A stretch of 64,000 bases of DNA from Ruminococcaceae bacterium UBA6413 (GCA_002437415.1 DJPL01000035.1:18261-82260), one strand, 5' to 3'; positions 8,345 to 17,501 are shown, numbered from the stretch's first letter. Program-made: numbers and translations. Notes: generated by a model not told the origin, from the letters alone.

Positions 8345-10264
8345 TCAGTCAGTGATGATAGTCTTTTCCTTTATCTCTTTTTCTACCATATCGCAGAAGT
8401 CGTTTACCGACATAGTGCCGATATCGCCACGCTTGCGGCAACGGATAGAAACATTTTCCGTTTCAACCTCCTTATCGCCGATAACCAGCATATAAGGAAT
8501 TTTCTGAAGCTGTGCTTCACGGATCTTAAAGCCTATCTTCTCGCTTCTGTCGTCAATATCAACTCTGATACCGCGATTTTTGAGCTCAGCGGCAACCTTT
8601 GAAGTAAACTCGTTATGACGGTCGGCGATAGGCATAAGCTCAACCTGTACGGGAGCAAGCCATATCGGGAATGCACCTGCAAAATGCTCAGTCAGGATAC
8701 CGATAAATCTTTCGATAGAGCCGAATACAACGCGGTGTATCATAATAGGTCTATGCTTTTCGCCGTCAGCACCTGTGTATTCGAGTTCAAATCTCATAGG
8801 CAGCTGGAAGTCGAGCTGGATAGTACCGCACTGCCATGTTCTGCCGAGCGAGTCTTCAAGATGGAAGTCTATTTTAGGACCGTAGAACGCACCGTCGCCC
8901 TCGTTTACAACGTAAGGAAGTCCGAGATCGTCAAGAGCATTGCGTAAGCCCTCTGTTGCCATATCCCAGTCTTCCTGACTGCCCATGCTGTCCTCGGGCT
9001 GTGTTGACAGCTCAACGTGGTACTTGAAGCCGAACAACTTGTAAACCTCATCGATAAGTCTTACAACGCCCTTGATCTCATCTGTTATCTGATCGGGTGT
9101 CATAAAGATGTGCGCATCGTCCTGTGTGAAGCATCTTACACGCATAAGTCCGTGAAGTGCGCCTGACTTTTCGTGACGATGAACAAGACCGAGCTCGCCC
9201 ATTCTCATAGGAAGATCTCTGTATGAACGGGGCTTTGACTTGTATACAAGAATACCGCCGGGGCAGTTCATAGGCTTTATAGCAAACTCGGTATCATCGA
9301 TAACCGTAGTATACATATTCTCTTTATAGTGATCCCAGTGACCCGAAGTTTCCCAGAGCTGACGGTTGAGCATCATAGGAGTTGATATCTCAACATAGCC
9401 TTCACGGGTGTGGATCTGACGCCAGTAATCAATAAGAGTATTTTTAAGAATCATACCCTTGGGTAAGAAGAACGGGAATCCCGGACCCTCGTCCATTATC
9501 GTGAAGAGCTCAAGCTCCTTACCGAGCTTTCTGTGGTCACGCTTCTTGGCTTCTTCTATCATATTGAGGTAAGCTTCAAGCTCAGACACCTTGGGGAACG
9601 CTGTAGCGTAGATACGCGAAAGCATCTTGTTCTTCTCGCTGCCTCTCCAGTAAGCGCCTGTACAGCTTGTCAGCTTAAATGCCTTTACAAATCCTGTTGA
9701 CATCAGGTGAGGACCTGCACAGAGATCTGTAAATTCACCCTGCTTGTAGAATGAGATAGGCTCGTTCTTGCCTGCGTGCTCTTCACAAAGCTCGACCTTG
9801 TACGGCTCGTCAATGTCCTTAAGATACTTTATAGCGTCTGCGGGAGTCATTTCAAACTGCTCGAGCTTTAAGTCCTCCTTGACGATCTTCTTCATCTCGG
9901 CTTCGATAGCTTCAAGATCCTCGGGCATAAAGGGAGTTTCTTTATCAAAATCGTAATAGAAACCGTTATCTATAGCAGGACCGATAGCAAGCTTTACATC
10001 GGGGTAAAGTCTTTTTACTGCCTGCGCCAGAATGTGGGAAGCAGTATGGCGGAAAGCCTTTTTACCGTCCTCATCTTCAAATGTAAGTATTTCAAGTGTG
10101 CAGTCACTGTCAATTACAGTACGCAGATCCTTGATTTCGCCGTTTATCTTTGCAACGCAAGCCGCCTTTGCAAGACGCGGGCTGATTTCTTTTGCAACGT
10201 CAAATACGGAACATGCACTTTCAAGTTCCTTTACGCTGCCGTCTTTCAGTGTAACTTTTATCAT
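8345..10264 (-). CDS. thrS: Threonyl-tRNA synthetase
   Basis: Charges tRNA-Thr. The start is set at the ATG at 10264 (MIKVTLKDGSVKE), behind a GGAGG site; a longer frame would run back through the promoter. The 639 residues hold a TGS domain (1-60), the editing domain with HTASH near residue 72, the class II catalytic core with zinc-binding Cys in MNCPGGILVYKS, motif 3 near MIHRVVFGSIERFIGIL, and an anticodon-binding domain (about 540-639). Length matches the family. No T-box leader is present. Confidence 0.97.
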   Translation of the reverse strand: MIKVTLKDGSVKELESACSVFDVAKEISPRLAKAACVAKINGEIKDLRTVIDSDCTLEILTFEDEDGKKAFRHTASHILAQAVKRLYPDVKLAIGPAIDNGFYYDFDKETPFMPEDLEAIEAEMKKIVKEDLKLEQFEMTPADAIKYLKDIDEPYKVELCEEHAGKNEPISFYKQGEFTDLCAGPHLMSTGFVKAFKLTSCTGAYWRGSEKNKMLSRIYATAFPKVSELEAYLNMIEEAKKRDHRKLGKELELFTIMDEGPGFPFFLPKGMILKNTLIDYWRQIHTREGYVEISTPMMLNRQLWETSGHWDHYKENMYTTVIDDTEFAIKPMNCPGGILVYKSKPRSYRDLPMRMGELGLVHRHEKSGALHGLMRVRCFTQDDAHIFMTPDQITDEIKGVVRLIDEVYKLFGFKYHVELSTQPEDSMGSQEDWDMATEGLRNALDDLGLPYVVNEGDGAFYGPKIDFHLEDSLGRTWQCGTIQLDFQLPMRFELEYTGADGEKHRPIMIHRVVFGSIERFIGILTEHFAGAFPIWLAPVQVELMPIADRHNEFTSKVAAELKNRGIRVDIDDRSEKIGFKIREAQLQKIPYMLVIGDKEVETENVSIRCRKRGDIGTMSVNDFCDMVEKEIKEKTIITD

Positions 10265-10328
10265 TGTTTTTCCTCCGTTAAGCCGCCATACGAGAGCGGT
10301 CTTTAATAGTGTATAGAAATACAGTATT

Positions 10329-10357
10329 ATTATATCACTGCAAGCGGAAAATGTCAA
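10329..10357 (-). promoter_or_regulatory. Consensus promoter of thrS
   Basis: Minus strand TTGACA (10357-10352) and TATAAT (10334-10329) with a 17-bp spacer, a perfect sigma-A match. The -35 overlaps the stop codon of the DUF5131 gene. The leader to thrS is only about 60 nt. Confidence 0.92.
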
Positions 10358-11088
10358 ACGGTTTTGAAAACAACGTCGATATTTGCCTTATGCGCCTGCG
10401 AGTGCTGAAATTTTCTTTCAATACGATAGAATTTTCCGTCTTTGATAAACCTTGCGCCTGTCTGCCGGAAATGAAAGTCAATCTCTGCGTTTATACACTG
10501 CTCTCTTATGCTGAGAATCCAGTCGAAATTACATTCTCTTGCTTCATTTCCCGACTCACCGCCGACTACAACCTCCGTGATTTGCGATTTATCAAGATAC
10601 AGACTTAGGTCGATATGTTCAAGCAATGGCTCGCATATGATCGATTTATGCTTTATCGGCGCTTTAAGAAATATCGGCAAGCGGTAATCTGCCATCTTCT
10701 GATTTTCACAGGTGCAGCAGATATGAACATTCTCATAACCTGAACCCCAGTCGGCAGGAATACATTGTTCAAATCTGTGAATGCGCTTAGTAATGATCAG
10801 AAAAGTGACATCGGGGCGCTGTTTTATCATCTGCCAGCATTCGCCGCGCCATTTATCCGCTTCATCAAGGAAAAAGTCGGAAGTAAAGCAGGTATATATG
10901 ATCCCGCCCTCAGGTACCATTTTGTAATTGCCGTATTTATAACGCTCGGCAGGAGCGTAAAACGTCTTGTTTTTCACTACTGCCGTGCTGTCTATATCAT
11001 ATTGTGCGTCACGTCTGTAAACGTAACAATTCTTGCACCCTGCACTTATCTTTCTGCATCCGTGCCAGGGGTTCCATGTATCGTTCAT
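10354..11088 (-). CDS. DUF5131 family protein (phage Gp37/Gp68-like)
   Basis: The 244-residue protein carries the N-terminal signature TWNPWHGCRKISAGCKNCY, with three Cys in a C-x6-C-x2-C pattern. This is the start of the Gp37/Gp68 (DUF5131) family, whose Cys cluster suggests an iron-sulfur or zinc site; a radical-SAM-like reaction has been guessed for the family but is unproven. FTSDFFLDEADKWR and VVVGGESG are further conserved blocks. The ATG has no good ribosome site and lies 21 bp after hisS, so translation may depend on the upstream gene. Its position between hisS and thrS is unusual. Confidence 0.8.
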   Translation of the reverse strand: MNDTWNPWHGCRKISAGCKNCYVYRRDAQYDIDSTAVVKNKTFYAPAERYKYGNYKMVPEGGIIYTCFTSDFFLDEADKWRGECWQMIKQRPDVTFLIITKRIHRFEQCIPADWGSGYENVHICCTCENQKMADYRLPIFLKAPIKHKSIICEPLLEHIDLSLYLDKSQITEVVVGGESGNEARECNFDWILSIREQCINAEIDFHFRQTGARFIKDGKFYRIERKFQHSQAHKANIDVVFKTV

Positions 11089-11109
11089 AAATTTAAGCTA
11101 AAATGAACG

Positions 11110-12390
11110 TTATACGATATCAAGTATCATTGTATTGAGCTTCTCGCAGAACTTATCGTCAAGCGTAACAGGCGTTTCTACACCGTCTGACATACGCTTG
11201 AGCTTTGCCGATTTAGTCTGCATTTCATCGCCGCCTATTACCATACAATAGGTAGCACCGATTTTATTCGCATACTTCATCTGAGCCTTGAAGCTTCTGC
11301 CCGAAATGTCACACTCAGCCCAGAAGCCCTCTTCGCGGAGCTTTTGTACAAGCTCCATAGCATAAATATTTGTATCATCGTCAAATGACGCAATGTAAAG
11401 GTCACACTTCTTCTCGGGCTCAAATTCAAGCTTTTGATTTTCCATTACCATTATGATACGTTCAAGACCCATTGCAAAGCCAAGACCCGGAACGCTGTTT
11501 CCGCCGATCTCTTCAACAAGACCGTTGTATCTGCCGCCTGCGCATACAGCACCCTGCGAGCCGATCTCATTTGAGATAAATTCAAACACTGTGTTGGTGT
11601 AGTAGTCAAGTCCGCGGACGATCAGGGGATTTACGGTATACGATACGCCCAGTACATCAAGGCGCTTCTTAACATTTTCAAAGTGTTCCTTGCAATCATC
11701 ACAGAGATAGTCAAGTATCATCGGAGCGTCTTTCTTAAAGCTGCTGCATATTTCACTCTTGCAGTCAAGCAATCTCATAGGGTTGCGGTCAAGTCTTTCA
11801 AGACAAGTGCCGCAGAGCTGATCCTTGTACTGAGAATAATATTCTTTCAGTGCCTTGTGATATTCTGCACGGCATTTCGGACAGCCTATGCTGTTGATCT
11901 CAAGACTGATATTCTTTACGCCAAGGCTCTTTATTATATCATTTGCAAGCGCTATGACTTCTGCATCGGCAGCTGCAGCCGCAGTACCGAAATATTCGAT
12001 ACCTACCTGATTAAATTCACGCAGACGACCGCTCTGAGGTGCTTCATATCTGAAGCAACGTGTAAAATAATATGTTTTAAGCGGAAGCGCATCGTTGAGA
12101 AGTCCGTTTTCAATAGCGGCACGGACTGCGCCTGCTGTTCCCTCAGGCTTAAGAGTGATGCTTCTGCCCTTTTTATCGTTGAATGTGTACATTTCCTTCT
12201 GTACAACGTCTGTAGTACCGCCTACACCGCGCTGAAAAAGCTCTGTGTGCTCAAATGTAGGTGTGCGTATTTCTTTACAGCCGTAAGCTTCGGCCACGTT
12301 TCTTGCGATTTTCTCGACAGTGTGCCATTTATATATTTCTTTAGGCAGCTTATCTTCTGTTCCTCTCGGTCTTTTAGTTACTAACTCCAT
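11110..12390 (-). CDS. hisS: Histidyl-tRNA synthetase
   Basis: Charges tRNA-His. The 426 residues include class II motif 1 (KRPRGTEDKLPKE start), motif 2 region FTRCFRYEAPQSGRLREFNQ, the histidine-specific GLDYYTNTVFEF, AGGRYNGLVEEIGG, and motif 3 GLGFAMGLERI, followed by an anticodon-binding domain from about residue 330. AAAGGA precedes the ATG. An intrinsic terminator lies immediately upstream with no evident promoter after it. Confidence 0.97.
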   Translation of the reverse strand: MELVTKRPRGTEDKLPKEIYKWHTVEKIARNVAEAYGCKEIRTPTFEHTELFQRGVGGTTDVVQKEMYTFNDKKGRSITLKPEGTAGAVRAAIENGLLNDALPLKTYYFTRCFRYEAPQSGRLREFNQVGIEYFGTAAAAADAEVIALANDIIKSLGVKNISLEINSIGCPKCRAEYHKALKEYYSQYKDQLCGTCLERLDRNPMRLLDCKSEICSSFKKDAPMILDYLCDDCKEHFENVKKRLDVLGVSYTVNPLIVRGLDYYTNTVFEFISNEIGSQGAVCAGGRYNGLVEEIGGNSVPGLGFAMGLERIIMVMENQKLEFEPEKKCDLYIASFDDDTNIYAMELVQKLREEGFWAECDISGRSFKAQMKYANKIGATYCMVIGGDEMQTKSAKLKRMSDGVETPVTLDDKFCEKLNTMILDIV

Positions 12391-12416
12391 CTGTTTTGTT
12401 CCTTTCGATTTTTAAC

Positions 12417-12443
12417 ATAAAAAAGGCGTACATTAAGTACGCC
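12417..12443 (-). terminator. Intrinsic terminator between mgsA and hisS
   Basis: Minus strand GGCGTAC (12443-12437), loop TTAAT, GTACGCC (12431-12425), then TTTTTT. Only about 26 bp separate it from the hisS start. Confidence 0.88.
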
Positions 12444-12453
12444 TGCATAAGCT

Positions 12454-12852
12454 TTATCCTCTGACAATTTCACGCCAGTCAAGGTCGCCGCGCTCAAGAG
12501 CGTGTATAAGCGCCTCTGCTGTAGCTATATTCGTAGCAAGCGGAATATTATGTACGTCGCAAAGACGCAGAAGGTTCATTTCATTAGGCTCGTACGATTT
12601 AGCATTTAAGGGATCTCTGAAGAAAATGAGTACGTCTATCTCATTACAGGATATCCTTGCGGCAATCTGCTGGTCGCCGCCCTGTGAGCCGCTGAGATAA
12701 CGCTGAATATGAAGCCCCGTTGCCTCTGATACAAGCTTTCCGGTAGTTCCGGTGGCGCATAGATTATGTCGGCTGAGTACGCCGCAATATGCGATACAGA
12801 ACTGAACCATCAGTTCTTTTTTTGAATCATGAGCAATTAGTGCAATATTCAT
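12454..12852 (-). CDS. mgsA: Methylglyoxal synthase, divergent active site
   Basis: Converts dihydroxyacetone phosphate to methylglyoxal, a glycolytic bypass under phosphate limitation. The 132-residue protein has the family core: [25 protein letters not shown] with the catalytic Asp (D60, E. coli D71), and [10 protein letters not shown] (D80). However, the segment matching E. coli PHDPD reads SYEPN here, so the equivalents of His98 and Asp101 are Tyr and Asn. It sits between the minD-like gene and hisS; mgsA at the end of the mre-min cluster is usual in Clostridia. Confidence 0.9.
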   Translation of the reverse strand: MNIALIAHDSKKELMVQFCIAYCGVLSRHNLCATGTTGKLVSEATGLHIQRYLSGSQGGDQQIAARISCNEIDVLIFFRDPLNAKSYEPNEMNLLRLCDVHNIPLATNIATAEALIHALERGDLDWREIVRG

Positions 12853-12905
12853 ATTATACCTCTTTTTTCTTTGCTGTTTATACCTTTAGTGCTATACATC
12901 AAATA

Positions 12906-13643
12906 TCAGTTGATATTTATTGTAAGCGGTACATCTTCCCCAAGTATTCTTCTTGCTATAGCCGCATATGCCTTTGCGCCGGCACAGTTAGGCGGCAACG
13001 GCAGACCCTTTGCGCCGCAAACCTTTATATTGTTATCCTCAGGCACTACGCCTAAAAGCTGTATACCTACAGAATCCATTACTTCGTCAAGGTCGTAAAG
13101 TATCTCTTCGTCCTTGAAGTTCTGGCTAACCTTATTGATGATCAGTCGCTGATTTGTACAGTTTTTGACATATAAGAAGTCAGACAGTATTGCGCCGTCA
13201 CGAACGCATACAGTATCGGGAGTTGTTACCATAAGGATCATCTCAGCTGCTTTGATAACGCTGAACACAGAGCTTCCGACACCGGCTGTATCAATAATAA
13301 TATAGTCGAAATGCTGGCGCATCTCTTCACATACACCCATAATTTTTTCAGGGTTGATATCCATAAACGGGTTTCTGGTTGCGCAGACAAGGTAGAGATT
13401 TTCTACAGTTTCTACCTTTGTTGTTGCTGTAAGAATATCGATCTTACCTTCAAGATATTCACCTATATCGTGCTTAACCTTATCTTTAATGCCAAGCATA
13501 ATATCAAGGCATCTTAATCCGAAATCGAGCTCAACCAGAAGAGTTCTCTTGCCCAAAGTGGCTAATCCGCGGGCAACGTTGGCTGAAGTAGTCGATTTGC
13601 CCGTTCCGCCTTTACCGGCTGTTACTGCTATGATCTGTGACAT
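12906..13643 (-). CDS. minD: MinD/ParA-family ATPase (septum-site MinD-like)
   Basis: The start is set at the ATG at 13643 (MSQIIAVTAGKGGTGKST) after an AAGGAG site. The deviant Walker A KGGTGKS, the switch DFGLRCLDIMLG and DYIIIDTAG give a MinD-type ATPase. The 245 residues are about 20 short, and the C-terminus (ARRILGEDVPLTININ) lacks the amphipathic Lys/Phe-rich helix that anchors MinD to membrane. Clostridial mre clusters usually read mreBCD-pbp2-minC-minD-minE-rodA-mgsA; here minC, minE and rodA are absent. A MinD-like cell-division role is inferred from synteny. Confidence 0.78.
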   Translation of the reverse strand: MSQIIAVTAGKGGTGKSTTSANVARGLATLGKRTLLVELDFGLRCLDIMLGIKDKVKHDIGEYLEGKIDILTATTKVETVENLYLVCATRNPFMDINPEKIMGVCEEMRQHFDYIIIDTAGVGSSVFSVIKAAEMILMVTTPDTVCVRDGAILSDFLYVKNCTNQRLIINKVSQNFKDEEILYDLDEVMDSVGIQLLGVVPEDNNIKVCGAKGLPLPPNCAGAKAYAAIARRILGEDVPLTININ

Positions 13644-13706
13644 ATTATTCGCTCTCCTTGCGATGATAAACAAAATGTCTTGTTTATCTTTGTTCTAATT
13701 GTTATA

Positions 13707-13735
13707 ATTGTATCATAAAAACGAGCATAAATAAA
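13707..13735 (-). promoter_or_regulatory. Possible extended -10 promoter of minD
   Basis: Minus strand TGA-TACAAT (-10 at 13712-13707), with a weak -35 TTTATT (13735-13730) at 17 bp. Confidence 0.45.
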
Positions 13736-13792
13736 GACTTTTAACTGAAAAAAATCAAATTTTGTTAATTAGATATGTTTTCAGCTCGTTTT
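13717..13792. repeat. Interleaved inverted repeats between pbp2 and minD
   Basis: AAAACGAGC (13717-13725) is complementary to GCTCGTTTT (13784-13792), and CTGAAAA (13745-13751) to TTTTCAG (13778-13784). The two right arms abut. As RNA from pbp2 the outer stem ends in a T-run and could terminate transcription, with the minD promoter inside it. Confidence 0.5.
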
Positions 13793-13811
13793 TTTATGCA
13801 AAATGCACAAG

Positions 13812-15929
13812 TTATTGTTCGCTGTTTGAACTGTTTGACGTATTATTACTGTTATTTTTAGTAAGTTCTCCCCTTGCGGGTCTTCCGGGAGTATTTGTAC
13901 TCTGACCGCCCCACGGAAGGATTATATCTCCCTTTTCATTGGTTACCGGCTGATAGTTGTCATAGAAGTACGATTCTATTATATTTCTTACCATCAGTCT
14001 TGAGAACTCACCCTTTTCAAGAACTATTCCGAAGCATATCTGCGGGTCTTCCGCAGGATAATAGCCGAGTATAGTTGAGTTGAAGGTATCCGTTGTGACC
14101 TGCGGAGTACCTGTCTTTATCGCTACTCCGTAAGGCAGATCGGCAAGCTGTGTTATACCCGAGCCCATCGGCCACTGAACATCATCAGCAACCATTATCA
14201 TACCTTCGCGCACCACCTGGAATATATGCTTATCGGCATCTATTTTATACGCAACAGTAGGCTCGGTTTTCTTGATCGTCTTAGTGCCGTCATAGCTTGT
14301 GATGCTGTCGACAAGATACGGCTGATAACGCGTACCGTCATTCGCCAGTGTCAGTGCGATCACTGCCAGATTGAGCGGTGTTACCGTTGTTTCAAGCTGA
14401 CCTATACCCGCCTGAATGGTAGAACCGGGTGTCCATGTGCCGCCTAGCGATTCTATATATTCGGGAGTACTCATATTACCTGTTGCACCGCCGATTTCCA
14501 GGTTAAGATCCTGACCTACACCAAACCAGCCGGCTACCTTGGCAAGATAGTCAATTCCCATTTGACGTGCCATATCATAGAAATAAATATTGCATGAATA
14601 TCTCAGTGCTGTTCTTACCGTTACATTGCCGACAAATCCCATGATACAGCCGGGCTGATAGTCATCGTAATAGGTGTAGACACCGCCGCAGTAAACCTCT
14701 GTGTTTTCGTTTGCTATACCCGATACAAGCGCCGCTGTCGCCGTTATCGTCTTGAACGCCGAGCCCGGACGGTAAAGTCCGTAAATGCATCTGTTGTAGG
14801 TCGGATTAGGCTCTACGGGATTATTTATAAGGTCGATATAATCGTTGATATCGTAATTCGGGTAGTTTGCCATCGCAAGCACCGCGCCGGTCTTTGCGTC
14901 GAGAACCACCACTCCGCCCGCATCGACTTTATTTCCTCGCGTCGGGTCATTGTTGTAGTGAAGCCACTTGATATGATTTTCAAGTATAGCCTGCACATCA
15001 TTCTGAAAATCGCTTTCAATGGTCAGCTTTACCGAATTGCCGGCTGTTGCCGCCTTAGTGATTTCATCGGATACGACCATTCCCGAAGAATCCCTCGTTA
15101 TAGAGCGTATGCCGTTATTTCCGCGAAGCGTGCTTTCCATGGCGCTCTCAATGCCCCATTTACCGGTGGTATCATTCAGGCTGTAGCCCTTTTCGGAAAG
15201 CTCCTCGTATTCATCCGACGATATCGCGCCTATCCTGCCGACTACCTGCGGGATAAAATCCTTGCCGTCATACTGGCGTATTGCCTCTTCTATGATATCG
15301 ATACCCTTCAGCATAAAGCTCTGCTCTTTGAGCTCTATTACAGTCTGCACCGACACATCTTCCGCCATTGTATAACGGTTTTGATACGAAAAGTCGCGTA
15401 TGAGCATCTCATAGCGCACACCTGCTATATATCTTCGCATCTCCTGACCGTATTTGTCGGAGATCTCAAACTTCTCATACAGCGCATTCATACAGTTTTC
15501 GGCTGTAGCGTAAACACCGAGTTCAAGCTTGGATCTGAGCGTGTCTATCTCATCATCGTCACCTGTAAACTCATACGGAGTTGTCTTGCTTATCGGGATA
15601 GTTTCTATCCATTCCTCTTTATTATTCTGAAGTATTTTAAGCGTTTTCGCTATAACGTCATTTTCTGTGCCGCTTTCAAAAAACGCTTTCTGAATTATTA
15701 TCTTATATACAAGCTTATTGGTGTTGAGCACCTTGCCGTCTTTTGTGAATATCTGTCCTCTCGCCGCCTGAATAGTCTGATTTGCAGTATATGTGTTCGT
15801 GGTCTGGTCTTTATAATATTCACCGTCAACTATCTGTATTTGCAGTAATTCGATCGTACACGCAAACGACAAAGCTACTACCACAAGAACAAACACCATA
15901 TTTCTTATCTGTCTGCTTAGTTTAGTCAC
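13812..15929 (-). CDS. mrdA: Penicillin-binding protein 2, elongasome transpeptidase
   Basis: Cross-links peptidoglycan during side-wall growth. The 705 residues have a cytoplasmic start, one membrane anchor (about 11-30), a pedestal domain and a C-terminal transpeptidase. Catalytic motifs are visible: SxxK in RPGSAFKTITAT, SxN in RYSCNIYFYD, and KTG in VAIKTGTPQ. The last 20 residues are low-complexity Asn/Ser. It is fourth in mreB-mreC-mreD-pbp2, 11 bp after mreD, consistent with the rod complex. RodA is not beside it. Confidence 0.95.
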   Translation of the reverse strand: MTKLSRQIRNMVFVLVVVALSFACTIELLQIQIVDGEYYKDQTTNTYTANQTIQAARGQIFTKDGKVLNTNKLVYKIIIQKAFFESGTENDVIAKTLKILQNNKEEWIETIPISKTTPYEFTGDDDEIDTLRSKLELGVYATAENCMNALYEKFEISDKYGQEMRRYIAGVRYEMLIRDFSYQNRYTMAEDVSVQTVIELKEQSFMLKGIDIIEEAIRQYDGKDFIPQVVGRIGAISSDEYEELSEKGYSLNDTTGKWGIESAMESTLRGNNGIRSITRDSSGMVVSDEITKAATAGNSVKLTIESDFQNDVQAILENHIKWLHYNNDPTRGNKVDAGGVVVLDAKTGAVLAMANYPNYDINDYIDLINNPVEPNPTYNRCIYGLYRPGSAFKTITATAALVSGIANENTEVYCGGVYTYYDDYQPGCIMGFVGNVTVRTALRYSCNIYFYDMARQMGIDYLAKVAGWFGVGQDLNLEIGGATGNMSTPEYIESLGGTWTPGSTIQAGIGQLETTVTPLNLAVIALTLANDGTRYQPYLVDSITSYDGTKTIKKTEPTVAYKIDADKHIFQVVREGMIMVADDVQWPMGSGITQLADLPYGVAIKTGTPQVTTDTFNSTILGYYPAEDPQICFGIVLEKGEFSRLMVRNIIESYFYDNYQPVTNEKGDIILPWGGQSTNTPGRPARGELTKNNSNNTSNSSNSEQ

Positions 15930-15940
15930 TCGGTCCTCCG

Positions 15941-16543
15941 TTAATATCTCACATTGTCCTCGCCGTCTTCGGCATCTTCAAAAGCGGTAAGAATATCCTC
16001 AGTCGTATTTTCGGCTCCCAGTTTTCTGTTTATAAGTCTGATAAGCAGGTAAATCGGCGCTGATAACAGCACCGTTGATATCATAGCGGGCAGGACATAA
16101 TCAAGAAGTACAACATTTATATCCGGGTTTCTCCAGATAACATACTTGAAAAGAAGCTCTGCCGCTTCAACAATTATCAAAACCGCCAAATTCATCCAAA
16201 GAAAATTCAGAATATTCCTGTGGATAAGATTTACCGTAAAAAGCGTTACAAAAAGGCAACACGGAATCAGCCATATAGAAGTAAATCCGAACAGTGAGCC
16301 CATTGCGAGGTCGTGCATCATTCCGGCAAACGCCGCAAATACAACACCGCTCAGCTCATTTTCAAAAAATGAGACAGCCACCGCAACAGTAAGAGCAAGA
16401 TACGGCTGCCATACGGCAAACGGCATTGTGACCTCAATTGCATACGCTAATACGAGCACAAGCGAGTACAGCACCCACTTTGCAATGCTTATAAATATCT
16501 CCTTGCGCGTCATTGCTGTGCGATTTATAATTCTGAATTTCAT
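15941..16543 (-). CDS. mreD: Rod shape-determining protein MreD
   Basis: Polytopic membrane protein of 200 residues with about five helices and a charged C-terminal tail (EDAEDGEDNVRY). Sequence similarity in MreD is low, but FAGMMHDLAMGSLFGFTSIWLIP is characteristic. Its ATG overlaps the mreC stop by one base (TGATG), and pbp2 follows 11 bp later. It scaffolds MreC, PBP2 and RodA at the membrane. Confidence 0.9.
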   Translation of the reverse strand: MKFRIINRTAMTRKEIFISIAKWVLYSLVLVLAYAIEVTMPFAVWQPYLALTVAVAVSFFENELSGVVFAAFAGMMHDLAMGSLFGFTSIWLIPCCLFVTLFTVNLIHRNILNFLWMNLAVLIIVEAAELLFKYVIWRNPDINVVLLDYVLPAMISTVLLSAPIYLLIRLINRKLGAENTTEDILTAFEDAEDGEDNVRY

Positions 16544-17391
16544 CAGTCAACAACACCCTGCCCTTTAAATTCTGTTATAACAACGCAATCGGTAACGGCA
16601 CGGACATCTACCGCAGGCTTGATAACGGCGTGTACCGACAGTCCGTTTTCGTCATCGTACACCTTTGAAACAGTACCGATAAGAAGATTTCCCGGGAATA
16701 CAACACCTGCCACAGATTTTACTATCTCGCCTTCTTTAATTCCGCTGTCCTTTGTGATATAGCTCATAAGGCAGTTTCCGTCATTAGCGTTCTTGATATC
16801 GTTGTCGAGTATGCCTGTCACCTTGCTGTCGAATGTCATCACACCGACATTGATCTCATCTGACAATATAGTTGCGACCTTTGAATAATTCGGAGCTATC
16901 TCACAGACCATTCCGATAAGTCCGTTGGACGTCATTACCGGGTCATACAGTGCTATACCATCGTCCGAACCACGGTCTATAGTAAAACCTGCATACGCAT
17001 CGTTTGAATTTCTTGCTATTATATTACAGGGAGCAGAAAATTCAAAGTCTTCGTTTTCCTCTTTAATTTTCAGTATTTCTTTGAGCTGATCATTCTCGTG
17101 CTTTACGTTCTCAAGGTCGATTATCTGCTTATACTGCTCGTTGAGCTTATCCTTAAGCTCCTCGTTCTCTGTCTTGTATCTGTCTGCATTTACAAACTTG
17201 TCAAGCGTGTCCTCGACCCACTGTGATACAGCATTGGATACAGCAACGAAAGGCTTTGTTACGGTAGTAAGCACATTTCCGGGTAACGTGGAAAAGCCAC
17301 CGGCAACAGCGGCATAAATAACTACGCCGAGCACCAGTGCAAAAACGCATACTATAATTTTAAATTTAAATCCTTTGAAAAAGTCACGCAT
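16543..17391 (-). CDS. mreC: Rod shape-determining protein MreC
   Basis: The 282-residue protein has an N-terminal membrane anchor (about residues 10-30), a coiled coil (about 70-110, ending KHENDQLKEILKIKEEN) and a beta-rich extracellular domain with the conserved ARNSNDAYAGFTIDRGSDDGI and GLIGMVCEIAPNYSKVATI blocks. MreC links cytoplasmic MreB to PBP2 outside. It lies 110 bp downstream of mreB and is coupled to mreD. Confidence 0.94.
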   Translation of the reverse strand: MRDFFKGFKFKIIVCVFALVLGVVIYAAVAGGFSTLPGNVLTTVTKPFVAVSNAVSQWVEDTLDKFVNADRYKTENEELKDKLNEQYKQIIDLENVKHENDQLKEILKIKEENEDFEFSAPCNIIARNSNDAYAGFTIDRGSDDGIALYDPVMTSNGLIGMVCEIAPNYSKVATILSDEINVGVMTFDSKVTGILDNDIKNANDGNCLMSYITKDSGIKEGEIVKSVAGVVFPGNLLIGTVSKVYDDENGLSVHAVIKPAVDVRAVTDCVVITEFKGQGVVD

Positions 17392-17501
17392 ACAATACCT
17401 TTCAGAGCTCAGCAGTTACTCAAACGAAATATGGTTTATATAACACATTATGACTAACCGTAAAACTACAGTTAGCCATAAGCATTATAAATTCATTATA
17501 A

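Noticed and set aside
10265..10328. T-box leader before thrS
   Set aside because: The leader is about 60 nt, far too short, and the T-box sequence is absent.
11683..12384. 233-codon plus-strand frame opposite hisS
   Set aside because: A shadow of hisS codons; no ribosome site.
14958..15848. 296-codon plus-strand open frame antisense to pbp2
   Set aside because: It mirrors the well-supported pbp2 frame, has no ribosome site or recognisable domain, and is rich in Tyr/Ile/Leu as expected from an antisense reading.
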